DNA of 64,000 nucleotides, from contig JAJGBQ010000005.1 of the NCBI GenBank assembly GCA_022457065.1, forward strand, positions 3,224,001-3,288,000, read 5' to 3'. This DNA comes from Curvularia sp. ZM96. Its lineage: Eukaryota > Ascomycota > Dothideomycetes > Pleosporales > Pleosporaceae. Positions 1-10,353 of this stretch are shown piece after piece (positions within the stretch are counted from its first letter, which is position 1; each line of letters opens with the position of its first letter). Below the pieces are notes generated by a model. It searched no databases. It saw only the letters and a list, made by a program, of their open reading frames with translations, and was not told the DNA's origin. Made by a program: the position numbers and the translations under genes.

Positions 1-1730
1 TCAGTAAGTTCTCCCTCGTATCCACTGAGCTTCTTCAGCTCCTCCACACTGCCAACACACACAACCTCCTTGCCATCATCGCTGACCCAGATTGGGAGTG
101 GAGTACCCCAGAAACGGTTTCTTGAAACCGCCCAATCGGGTGAGTTGGAGATCCAGTTGGCGAAGCGCTTCTCCTTGACGAACGAAGGGACCCAATGTGA
201 GCCGGCGATGTTCTCAAGCATTTGTGGTACAATGTCCTGGATCTTGATGAACCACGAGGGAACAGTTCGGTAAATCAAGGGAGTGTCAGATCGCCAGCAG
301 AAGGGGTAGCTATGCAGAAGCTGTGAGTCTACAATCAAGCGGCCGGTGCCCTTGAGGTGCTTGATAATGGCCTTGTCTGCTGCCTTGACATGCTGACCCT
401 CAAAGTCGCGAACGACTGAGGTGAAGCATCCCTGGTCATCGACTGGGTTTGGTGGTGTCCGGGTGTCGGAGATGACACCGTGGGCGAGAGCGACGCGGTA
501 ATCGTCCTCTCCGTATGCAGGCGCCTGGTGGACAATACCAACACCGCTATCGGCAGTAACGTAGCCATCGTTCAGGACCTTGAAGCCGTAGTCTTTGAAC
601 TCATCATATAGGTAGTCAAAGAGAGGCTCGTACTTCCAACCCAGCATGTCCTTGCCCTTCAGCTTCTCAACGATCTTAAACTTGGCCTTCTTGGGGTCCT
701 TGTAAAGCGTGCGTAGCAGGGATTCGAGAAGTATGTAGTGCTTGCCAGATGCTTCGTCGAGGATCTTGATGTATTCGAAATCGGGATGAGCGCAGAGACC
801 GGTGTTCGATGGCAGTGTCCATGGTGTGGTGGTCCTTTTCAAATTTGATTAGCTCATGCCTAGCGGAAGTATGTTGCAATTTTGGACATATCAAAACTAG
901 TGATCAAACGAGGCAAACGAAATCACTTACCATGCCAACAAGCAGGTGTTCGGGTCGCTCACTAGCGGGAACGTGACGACAACTGCCGGGTCCTGGACAT
1001 CCTTGTAGTTTTGAGAAGCCTCAAAGTTACTAAGAGGGGTTGCCAGCGCTGTACTGTAGGGCATGACCTTGTATCCACGGTATACAGCGCCCTTGTCAAA
1101 CAGACGCTTGAAAACCCACCACTCCGATTCCATGAAATTGGTGTCCATAGTCTTGTAATCATTGTCGAAATCAATCCAACGTCCAAGACGGTCGATGGTG
1201 GATCTCCATTCGGTCGCATATCTCATAACAATGGCACGGCACTTCTCGTTGTACTTTGCAATTCCGATTTCACGCACGGCATCGCGCCCAGACATGCCCA
1301 ATTCCTTGTCGATTTCGTACTCAATCGGAACACCGTGGGTATCCCAACCGAATCTCCGCTCGACGTAGCGGCCCTTCATGGACCAGTAGCGTGGTATAAT
1401 GTCCTTGATGGTGGAGGCCAAGAGATGGCCATAGTGCGGCAATCCGGTCGCGAACGGCGGGCCATCGTAGAAAGTGTACGGCTGCTTGCCTTTCGACTGC
1501 GCAGAGTAAGTACCATGCAAAGAATTCGAAGTCCTTCAGAGCCGCGTGACGCATATCCGCCAAGCCAGGAGTGCGAAAGACGGGCTGGCAGGTAGAAGCG
1601 AAGAGCGTATTGCAAAGTAAAGGCACAGAGATTTGTGGCCACTTACCAGCTCAACTTGCCTCAGGAAGGCGTCAATCTCCTTCCATCGCGCAAGTACGCG
1701 CTCTTCCTCACGAGGGAAGTCAATAGACAT
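1..1730 (-). CDS. ILS1: Isoleucyl-tRNA synthetase, cytosolic (5' part; runs off left edge)
   Basis: Class I aminoacyl-tRNA synthetase that charges tRNA-Ile in the cytosol. Three exons are visible: 1730..1647, 1496..931 and 834..1, joined by introns of 150 and 96 nt with GTAAGT donors. The joins keep frame (exon 1 ends in phase 0; a Trp codon is split TG|G between exons 2 and 3). The protein starts MSIDFPREEE and soon shows the class I signature as HYGH after the PPFATG motif. The CP1 editing domain follows with the TTTPWTLPSN motif directly after the second junction, then the HQAPAYGEDD segment and the start of the second Rossmann half (SRNRFWGTPLP). The ATG at 1730 is the first in frame and matches the usual IleRS N-terminus. 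The KMSKS half and anticodon-binding domain lie beyond the window. Cytosolic rather than mitochondrial because there is no presequence and the eukaryotic-type motif spacing is kept. Confidence 0.96.
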
Positions 1731-2368
1731 TTTGGTGTTGTTGAGAAATGACCGTGGCGGGGAACGATTTTCTAGAGTTGACTCCTCCAAATCCCCGCCA
1801 CTAGCGTGACTCAACTATCGATAGCGCCCCGCCCTATGAATAACACTTGAAATTGCTCGCATGGTCCCCACATCTGGGACAGTATATTCTTAAGTATTCA
1901 ACATGAAAATAGGCATCGCGTGACTGATACCTGCGTGAGTGGAAAAGCTTATTGGATGTTTTGACGAATTATCTCCTCTGCACGCATCTCCTTGTTCTCC
2001 CCGCTTTTGCAATAGGAATACAATCGGTCCATTGACTACTGCACCCAGCGAACATGGTATTGGATTCCCTGAATCTCTGACGAATATCCTCAACTTTGGT
2101 TCCGAAATATTCCTTCTTCCACGCTGAGCTGGAAGTACAATGCTCAAGGGCGATAAGTGTACGCAAGGAATCAAGAGTAAGCTTATCAGGCTCGATGTTA
2201 TGCGTATCATTAAAAGAATGTTTCCCGGTTTGTTTACTTTCTTCTCTATAACCCATCTCCCCATCGAACATGCCCGGTAAACCCTCTCTAGCCAAAGAAA
2301 GAAGAACAACGCCATAACCCCTGTCTTTGTCATAAAGTAAAACACACTTCTCCCTTTGGCCCTGCGCT
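1731..2368. other. Intergenic: ILS1 promoter and 3' side of the But2-like gene
   Basis: The 640 bp between the ILS1 start codon and the end of the But2-like gene holds the ILS1 promoter and one weak 100-aa ORF (1969-2271, minus). Nothing else is seen. Confidence 0.6.
1969..2271 (-). CDS. Weak candidate: 100-aa ORF of unknown function
   Basis: An uninterrupted ATG-started frame of 100 codons between the But2-like gene and ILS1. The middle part reads like ordinary soluble protein (charged, few low-complexity runs; it includes SAWKKEYFGTKVEDIRQRF). No family is recognised and no signal peptide is seen. A second frame across the same bases is open too (1890..2345, with a hydrophobic start), so the DNA may hold a decayed or multi-exon gene, or nothing. 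No convincing splice pattern ties it to a larger gene. Confidence 0.2.
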   Translation of the reverse strand: MFDGEMGYREESKQTGKHSFNDTHNIEPDKLTLDSLRTLIALEHCTSSSAWKKEYFGTKVEDIRQRFRESNTMFAGCSSQWTDCIPIAKAGRTRRCVQRR

Positions 2369-3064
2369 TTACTGATCTTTAAAAGGATCCGAGGTGATAG
2401 TATAAAGCCCCAGAGGGCACCTCATATCACTCTGCTTAAATTGAAAGTTCGTTTGTTGGGAGCACAGCATGCCACTCCTGGTGATCTTGTCCGTAATTCC
2501 AAGAGGAAAATAGCACGGCGCAGAGTCGATTACAAAACTGGATCCTGGGATCAAGTCCTTGATGATGAGCGGCGGCGAGGAGTCTTTGGCAGGTAGAGTG
2601 TTCCACGTTACGCCGACCTTGGGTGGTGGATCAATGGGGGAAAAGGAGGTGTAGGTCAATTGGCCGGGGCCAACGATCCTATAGAGACCTGGTGCATCTC
2701 CGGGGAGGGGCAAGTCAAAGACAAGGTTGCAGGTTTTGCCGAAGGCTTGTTTGGCGTCAACCTCGAAGACGAAGACGGTGCATTTGTCTCTGGGGGTTAT
2801 ACTCGCCCACCCATTCGATATGAACGACTCGTCGGGTCTTATTCGGCTGACCTGAAACATGTCCCTTGTCCTGAGAGTGCGCTTTACGGGTAGTTTGCTG
2901 TTTGGCTGGAGACGGTTGGTTGGACAGCCCCTCTTAGGTCTGATGTGCGGACGTTTGTGAAACACGTCGTCTTTTCGTCTCCTTTTCTGGTTGAAGTCGA
3001 AGCCTATTGCGTTTGCGAAGGATATGGTCATAAGAACCGACAAGAAGATTGTAAGTATCCTCAT
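2369..3064 (-). CDS. Secreted But2-like domain protein
   Basis: Single-exon 231-aa protein. A classical signal peptide covers residues 1-19 (hydrophobic core, then ANA before the cut). A basic stretch follows (KRRRKDD, PKRGC), possibly a propeptide processed at dibasic sites. The C-terminal half resembles the fungal But2 C-terminal domain: the pattern GKTCNLVFDLP, a PGSSFVIDSAPC strand and a closing CPLGLYTI motif are typical of that family, which is common among secreted proteins of filamentous ascomycetes. The biochemical role of such secreted members is unknown. The cysteines could form disulfides. The first ATG of the frame gives the signal peptide, so the start is safe. The family call rests on pattern memory, not a search. 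Confidence 0.78.
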   Translation of the reverse strand: MRILTIFLSVLMTISFANAIGFDFNQKRRRKDDVFHKRPHIRPKRGCPTNRLQPNSKLPVKRTLRTRDMFQVSRIRPDESFISNGWASITPRDKCTVFVFEVDAKQAFGKTCNLVFDLPLPGDAPGLYRIVGPGQLTYTSFSPIDPPPKVGVTWNTLPAKDSSPPLIIKDLIPGSSFVIDSAPCYFPLGITDKITRSGMLCSQQTNFQFKQSDMRCPLGLYTITSDPFKDQ

Positions 3065-4938
3065 GATGAATGATGAAGGGGGGTGGATTTCGAGAAGGTT
3101 GAGTTACAATTTGCCTATGGAGAGACTCGATTGCGGTCTTTATGGATTTTCTGCACTGTAGCCACTTACTCTGGCTCCTCTTTCCTTCAGTACCATGTGT
3201 AGACTAGGAGTGTTCAGATCATGGTTGTGTACCGTTTCGGGATCCCATGGAGACGCAATTCTGGTTGGTCTATTTGCCAGACGCTTCAGACGCATTTAGA
3301 GATCTATCGGGTAGACTGCAAGCTCATACATCATAGTGGTAGTCATATGGTAATGATAGAAGTGCCAACAGGGCATTCTCATATCATGTTGTGATGCTAT
3401 TGGTAGAAAACTCATTCGAGCATAAACGGTCCTCGGTACCTTACATGCCTAATCCGATGACGAGGATATCTCCACAATCACCAGACTCCAGCTTATTGGC
3501 TCTTGTGGATTCGAGACAGACGTAATGAAATTGATGGTATCAGCAATCACTCGCTGGAGACAACATCTAGACGTAACTATGGGGCGGAGATAAACATTGA
3601 CCCTAGCACCTAAGCGAACAACCATCAAAAAAACGTACATATCTATGTAGACCGCTGTGTGACTTCCATGAAGCTACTGCTCACCGAGACGTCTACACCG
3701 CCATGGTGCTTACAATGGCAAAACATTAGCGTTCTGGATGGCACACTAATCAACTAGCGCAACAGGGCTAGTGAAACGTGCCTGAGGATTTAACTTTTCC
3801 TCCAGGCTCAAGTCAGGCACCGCATTCTGCGAGCAAGATTAATTATGATAGACAGGCATAAACCTTATTGGATAAACTCGAAGCGTTCGGTAGTTGCCTA
3901 GTGTGAATCTAGAAAATGATAGCTCGATACGAGGAGGAAGGAAGGAAGGAAGCGAGAGGGAGGAAAAGGGAAATATTGCCGTCTCGCCGACGGCGCATTT
4001 GTCATTTGTCACAGCTACAATGCATTGGACACAAGACAGGGTGCATGCAAGCCATCGCTATGAATGTCGCGGATCTGGGGGCTAGCCTTGTGCGTACAGT
4101 AATACCCGATCTCACCTACGCTTTTTGGCTCTCTGTGTATATTAAGCCGAGAGTCGGGCTGACAGTGACCAGATGCCATATTTTTTCCTTCTTGCACAAT
4201 ATTGAGAAGGATTCGCCGGATGCACGTTTAGGTAGATATAACGATATTTATTAAGTAGTCGAGACTATATATACACCGTGCGTTCTGCGGGATAAAAATA
4301 ACCAAGTCTGTGCTTGCGTTCACAAGCAAGCATTTTGTAAAAAAGGAAATAAATGAGACCAAGACACGCATTGGTAAAGACGCCGAAAGTGGTGACGCGG
4401 CGCACGGATTCAATTGCACGATATCTTGGCTGGAAATAGCCTAGAATGTGGTAGAACAACAAAGTTTGAACTTTCTCGTGCACAATGCTCAGCAACATTT
4501 CGAGATTGTGCGGATATTCTGTGACAGTTGAATGAAAGGGTCTACTGAGATCTAACGTCGGCTCTAATATTCCATATGCATCTCTCCATAGTCATGTGGC
4601 ATTCCATTACCGTAGTCACAAAAGAACGTGGCTCAGCTGTCGGTGGATAATCTGGCCAAAAGATAACGGAAGTTAGGACATGCAATGCTCACGATACTGT
4701 GGAGTAAATCAAGTAAACCTTCTGGTGGATACAGTTAAGGTAAAGAGCACACATCACTTGCAGAAGACTCATGATTATTTTCCAAGTTCGAATTTCTAAA
4801 AACATCCCCAACTAATTACAATTACCCTTTACGATACCAAGGATATCAACCCACAAGCGAAGACCAAGAACTCTATGCAATGCGCTCATGTAAAGTCATA
4901 GCCTACCCGCGAGCAAGCTCAATTGAAGAAGATGACAT
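3065..4938. other. Intergenic, no gene recognised
   Basis: 1.9 kb, moderately AT-rich, between two minus-strand secreted-protein genes. It should hold the promoter of the But2-like gene at its left end and the 3' UTR of the GPI protein at its right end. A short (GGAA)4 run lies near 3936-3951. The ORFs here (up to 112 codons) have arbitrary composition and show no family resemblance. Confidence 0.6.
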
Positions 4939-5703
4939 TTACAAGAAGAAAGCGGCGAAAGCACCAACACCAGCAACGAAGCCAGCAACGTTGAGGGAAG
5001 AGGCAGCGCCAGTGAACTCAGGAGGGTTGGAGGGCTTGACGTAGCCACCAGTCTTGGTGGGGTAGCCAGTGCCAGCAGCGGGGGGAACACCGGTACCGAC
5101 GGGGACGGATGGGTAGGGAGCACCACCGACAGGCTTGGATGGGTAAGGAGCCTGGGGAGAAGGAGGCTGCTGGCTGGCGGGGACAACAGGCTTGGGAGGA
5201 GTAGCAGTTCCGGTGGGGTAAGGAACGGTGATGGTGATGGTGGTGGAGCTCAGGCAAGAGGTGGACTCCTCAGGGCTGGGGACCTTGGGAGTCTCAACGG
5301 GGTACTTGGGAGGCTGGCTCTCCTGAGGAACAACAGGCTTGCTTGGCTGAGGAACAGTGGGGTAGCTGGGGTGGCTCTCCTGGGGAACAGCAGGCTTGCT
5401 TGGCTGAGGGACAGTGGGGTAGCCGGGCTGGCTCTGCTGGGGAACAGCAGGGACAGTGGGCTTGGGGGTCTCATCGGTGCAAGAGGTGGACTCCTCGGGA
5501 GTGGGGACCTTGGGGGTCTCAACTGGGTACTGAGGAACGGTGGGGACCGAAGGAGAGGGAGTCTCAACTGGGTAGACGGGGACCTCAGTAGAGCAAGACT
5601 CAGTCGCGGCTGGGACCTCGGGGGTCTCAACGGGGTAGGCGGCGTAGTGGGGAACGGCGGCGGCAAGGCCGGCGAAGGCAGCGATGGCAATGGAGTAACG
5701 CAT
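4939..5703 (-). CDS. Proline-rich, repeat-containing GPI-anchored cell-wall protein
   Basis: Single-exon 254-aa surface protein. Residues 1-16 form a signal peptide ending AAAVP. The mature part is dominated by Pro, Val, Ser, Thr and Glu. The hexapeptide YPVETP occurs at residues 23, 44, 59 and 134. A perfect-length tandem of two 19-residue units (91-109 and 110-128, core YPTVPQPSKP) lies in the middle. Cysteines occur only in short SC contexts (37, 75, 150). The C-terminus has small residues (TGAASS, about 231-236) followed by a hydrophobic tail to residue 254, the signal for a glycosylphosphatidylinositol anchor. The Ser/Thr/Pro-rich body should be heavily O-mannosylated. Likely a structural or adhesive wall protein. 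No enzymatic domain is visible. Confidence 0.88.
   Translation of the reverse strand: MRYSIAIAAFAGLAAAVPHYAAYPVETPEVPAATESCSTEVPVYPVETPSPSVPTVPQYPVETPKVPTPEESTSCTDETPKPTVPAVPQQSQPGYPTVPQPSKPAVPQESHPSYPTVPQPSKPVVPQESQPPKYPVETPKVPSPEESTSCLSSTTITITVPYPTGTATPPKPVVPASQQPPSPQAPYPSKPVGGAPYPSVPVGTGVPPAAGTGYPTKTGGYVKPSNPPEFTGAASSLNVAGFVAGVGAFAAFFL
5320..5433 (-). repeat. 57-bp coding tandem repeat (2 copies) in the wall-protein gene
   Basis: Two adjacent 57-bp units (5433-5377 and 5376-5320) encode near-identical 19-residue blocks that differ at three residues (Q/H, G/S, A/V). Such in-frame minisatellites in fungal surface genes tend to change copy number. Confidence 0.85.
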
Positions 5704-8700
5704 TTTGATTGTTGGGTATTAGAACTTGGAAAGTAAAAGGTGGTGGTGGTGAGAAGGTTGGCGGAGAGGAATTATTAAGGATAGTAGTATTAGTTGGTGG
5801 ACAACGAATGGACGACTCGAAGGTCAGTGGACTTTATGCTCAAAGTTGGCTGTAGAGTGGAGAAGAAAAGAAGACAGTGCGACATCTCGTCAGCTTATGT
5901 AGCAGCAGGAGATTGCAAGCGCCGTAGCGCCGACCGGAAACATGTGGCGACTGAAAGGGGGGGTGGAGAGGGACCGGACAGGCGACAGGGGCGGAGAGGG
6001 CCAACAGTGCAGCTGGCCCCGCGGGCGTCAGGACTAACGCAGGTCCCAAGTGGCCCCCTGCAGCTCGTCCAGCCAGTCGCAGCGCGAGCGTGCCTTGTGC
6101 TAGCACCGCCGGGGCAGGTTGCCTGCGCATAGCGGCGGTGGCTCCTCGTGTTGTCCAAATGAGTCGGCCGGTAATGGCGGTCTCGCTATTGCTGTTGTCC
6201 CCTCCCCCAGTCCACCGGGCCCGGCCTGCCCTGTCGACGTGCTCGTGAGCCGCCCAGAGCGGAAGACGAGGCGTCAAGCTGCTCCCTCTCGAGTCGCGCG
6301 TTGGCTGCTCAGGGCGATCGCAGCAGGGAAGCGCTCAGGGGAAACGTCTTATCATTATCGCCTGGCCCGTTGAACGCTGGTTCTCCACTGCGATACGGTC
6401 GCTGTCTCCACGCGCCTGGAGATCCCATTCCCGAAATAGCCTTCCTAGCCAAGTGTCAGCGTTGCAGATTGCGCAGGGTGTGTCCGCGTGTTTCTTTTGT
6501 TTGCAAACATTTTCTGGCCCGCCGCTCCACGTTGGGGACCGCGCTGACGACTCCCTAGCAGCGCATGGTGCACCTGCATATACTCGCTTGTCTCACTCTC
6601 GTCTCGCTCTCAGCGCGACCGCTACTTTGTGCATGCCGGCACCGATGCAAATGCGTTGCGCTCTAGAACGGGAGCGCATTGCGGAATGGCCACGCGCTGC
6701 CAAGCGCTGTGGAAATTAAGCCTTGGAGGCGTTGTCAGATACGGCCTAGCGCCTTGGAGGCCGCCCCGTTTCGGCCTTGCCTTGGACCGTCTCCCTCTCA
6801 GCCCTCAGCTCATCTCGGCCTCACCTCTCCCAACAAGGCCCAGGCTATGAACCTTCGTCAACAACTGTCGTCATCGTTCCCACTACTTTACCCGAGCTGT
6901 GCGCTTGCGTCTTTGTGCACCCAGCTCTGCGTCGGGACTCGCCATGAGTCTTGCCCTCTGCACATGTACAGTCCGCTTCGGGTGCATTTGCACGTGCCGC
7001 CCGCCAGCATTCAGCCAGAAATATGCCGGTGGCCATCGGCGACGGCGTCGACCAATCCTTGCCAGTCACATTCTGCCGCCAACTAATCAATGTCGATCGT
7101 GTGGTTCTCCATGCCAACAGTCTGCCTTTTTAGGCGTATGATGACATGCCTCCTTGACAGCCGAAATAAGGCGGTAAGACCATTCGGGCTTGGAACATCA
7201 CACTCAAGGTCACATCCACATGGCGATTGGTGTCCACCAGCGCGCTCGTGATCAGCAGGGGTTGCCCCACAACTCACCTTGGGCATCTCCTTTCCGCTCA
7301 CTGCATCTTGATTTCGTCTTACTACTAGGAGCTCATTGCCCATCACTAGGACAACCTCTCCCTCCATCCTCTTCCTGCGCCTGTCCCTATACGAAGCCCC
7401 ATTTTGTTTCAAAGACCCTCGTCTGACATCCATGTTCAAGTACGGCAAGCTGACACGACATGCATTACCCAAATCTCCCTGAGCAACGATCACCGCATGT
7501 CATGGAACAAAGAATTCGCACCTCCACTCTTGGTCCACCGTTGTTACGTTGCACTCAACATGCCTCGAATTGGTAATGCCAGACATTCAAGATAGCATGC
7601 TTCCGTCTGCCTAGACTAGATGTAACGGAACCTCGCCGGGCCTCTGCTCAGGTCATGTGACCATCGCGCGGCTATGCACATCCACTCCGTGGCACCTATC
7701 CACACAGATGAGTGCGTAATGCTGTGGGTTCTGGAGACTATTCATGGATAGCTCACAAACAGCAATTACCCAAGGGCCGATCTCGATGATATCACTCACA
7801 CTCCACCAAGGGGATCGAGCAGCACTGGCAATTTATCAGCAGCCCGAGATTCAGCCACAATCACGTTCCAGGATTATCCACTGCCGGAAAAAGACGTGGA
7901 GCTCTTCTTTTCTTCTGGGTGACCTCGTATACCAATTACTGGCTGAACTTGCTGATCTGATACCGAGGCTCAGCTTTGCGTGTCCGTGTGCTGTCTCAAC
8001 TAAATTGTTTCATGGAATAAATCCGCTGTTGTTACAAACATCGATTCCATCACAGGCTCTCACCAATGCATTCTGAGACGAAGAGGATCATTGATTGGCC
8101 CCGACCTTCCTTCTTTATTGTAGCTTATGACAAGCTACCAAGAAAGCAGCGAAATTCTAGATCCACTATCTTCCCTCCAAAGGTCCACCATCCCCGAGAA
8201 GCCTGGGCAAAATTGCAAAGGCCACCATACACTCAACCGATGGGAACGCTTTATCAGGAACATCTTTGCACAATTCTCCACTGAGGTGCTAGTATCATAC
8301 CTGAAGAATATCCAAATATGAGTTCAACAGCCCCCAGCCGTCCTCAACAATCAGCGTGGATCCTATCAACCATGAAATGATGCATGTTTCATTAGAGGCT
8401 GAGAAATGGCAGTGTTCGGCTGTTGCACATTTTCCTTATATTGCATGACACTCCTGAGCTTGGTACACTTGGAGTTCCAACCATGCAAAACCTGTAGGTC
8501 CGTATTGATGCCTGTTTTTATACTGCTTTTTCTACAGATCCACACATGGTTGTCTTTAGCGATGTCCCTTACGTCGTTGGTCATACATGCTGCTTACATC
8601 ATGCGAGAGCTTTGCATCAAGCAACCGCAGGCTGGAGACCCCAAGCATATTTTGTTTATGCCATGATGAACACCACGCAATAGAACCAACGCTTTTCTAT

Positions 8701-10353
8701 CGTTGTACTACTGCCTTTACTTCCTGTGGCCGCACGACAACAGTGGACCAACAATACTGAAGGTTGCAAGTGATTTGGAAATTTTCACATGTACACTTTC
8801 ACATACCTGATTCACTCAGCCCAGGAACATGCTGGGGTTTTGTTCCTCTGAGCCGACAGCTTACCACAATACACATACTGTTTAGTAGAGAACGTGATTA
8901 GCAAGAAGATAACTGTCCACGCATCAGACACTACTGCCCTATCGCTTATGCCACCGACGACTGACGCTAGGCACCAGGACGAAGCCTTCAAACACAACAC
9001 AAAAACAAGTCCATATCTGCACTAGCTACCTCATGCCATTCGGCCAGTAACAGGAGACGCAGAATAAAGCTACCTGGAACGCGGTTCAGCATACTTGAGA
9101 CAACCCAAGTCTGTTGTTCTCACAAGCGGTTTTACCATGGAAATTCCCAGAGGACATTTTCTTTTTCCTACAGAACGGGCCAAGGGAAAGTCCAACGAAA
9201 AGAAAGAAACATGTTGCGCCACCCAACGCTGGCATCCCTATGGCCTTTCTTTTTCTACCAGCCCGAATTTTACAATCGTAAGGCAAAGCAACATGGATGA
9301 GGTTAAATGGATCCTGAGAATCGAGCCTGCAGACGTTGTTGCTACCATCTTCTATTCGTGACGGATCGCACAATGGCTGAAGCATACTTTTCTTCGTGTC
9401 GACTAAATTGCAGTTCAGCATCACTTGGGAGCCGCGCAATTCGACTCCGGATTCAATACCAGCAAGTGTAACTAGAAGGGGCGTTGAGGTTGAGGGCGAT
9501 AAGGCGATGAGTGTGAAGGCTACTCAGAGACAGAGGGAGTAGGAGCCAGATATGTTTTTGTTAGCAGCTTTACCAAGAGGCAATACTGATATCATCAACG
9601 GCCCGAGTTCCATCGTACAAAGGAAAGTCGTGTCATTATCGTTACATAAGCGTTCTACTTCACGTCTCCATTAGTGCGCCCTTGACCTCCGTCATTGACA
9701 GAACAGCAAAAGTCGTATAGAAAGAACAGAACCAGATTCCAACTATTCCGTACACACCACGCACGCTTTCAACCTCTTACACAGATAGTCACACACATGC
9801 TTACATTCCACAAACGATCCACTCCCTCCCACCCAACGAAACAGAGATGGATGAGAGGGAGCCACGAGATGCTACGACTCAGCCCGACCCAAAACACTCC
9901 CCAGACGCCATGCTAATACACAAACACATACACGCGTACACTCGAGTAGATCCTCTCCTCAGAAGAGAAGAGTAAAAGAACATGGATGAGAAAAACCTCC
10001 CGGCCACCTGCCTATCGTCTGTCCTCCAATCATACAATCAATAAGACATGAAAATAAAACAAGAGAGATATGAGATGTATAAAAAGGAAAACTCTCCCTA
10101 GAAAGAAGTAAAAGGAGAAAGCTGTTCTGAAACACCCTTTCCCACCATCTCCTCTTCTCGAGTCGAGAAAAAGAACAAGAACAAGAACAAGACCAGCCGC
10201 TTTGACTCGTCTTCATCTTCATCTCGACTTCGTCTCAGTTTTCGACCCTTTTGCATGTTTTGAAGTACTGAAACATGGGTCTGCCCATATCATGCTCGAA
10301 AACAAAAAGATAACAAAACAGCAATAAGCCTTCCACCTGCCCTTGAGACTAAA
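5704..10353. other. 4.65-kb stretch with no convincing gene
   Basis: The left end is the promoter of the GPI-anchored protein (GT/GA-rich near 5740-5790). The part from about 5900 to 7000 is GC-rich and C/T-biased on the plus strand. The rest to 10.3 kb is of average composition. ORFs up to 145 codons appear in several frames, but none has a plausible domain, signal peptide or consistent splice pattern, and most overlap one another. The right end, up to 10353, must hold the 3' UTR of MOT1. A non-coding RNA or a fast-evolving small gene cannot be excluded. Confidence 0.5.

Noticed and set aside
4265..4498. 77-codon minus-strand ORF downstream of the GPI-protein gene
   Set aside because: ATG-started but short and without recognisable features.
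5840..6277. 145-codon minus-strand ORF in the GC-rich part of the gap
   Set aside because: Ala/Arg/Pro/Gly-rich sequence typical of GC-rich non-coding DNA; overlapping frames are equally open.
8406..8666. 86-codon ORF with two hydrophobic stretches
   Set aside because: Short, no family, no promoter or splice context; hydrophobic runs arise from T-rich sequence.
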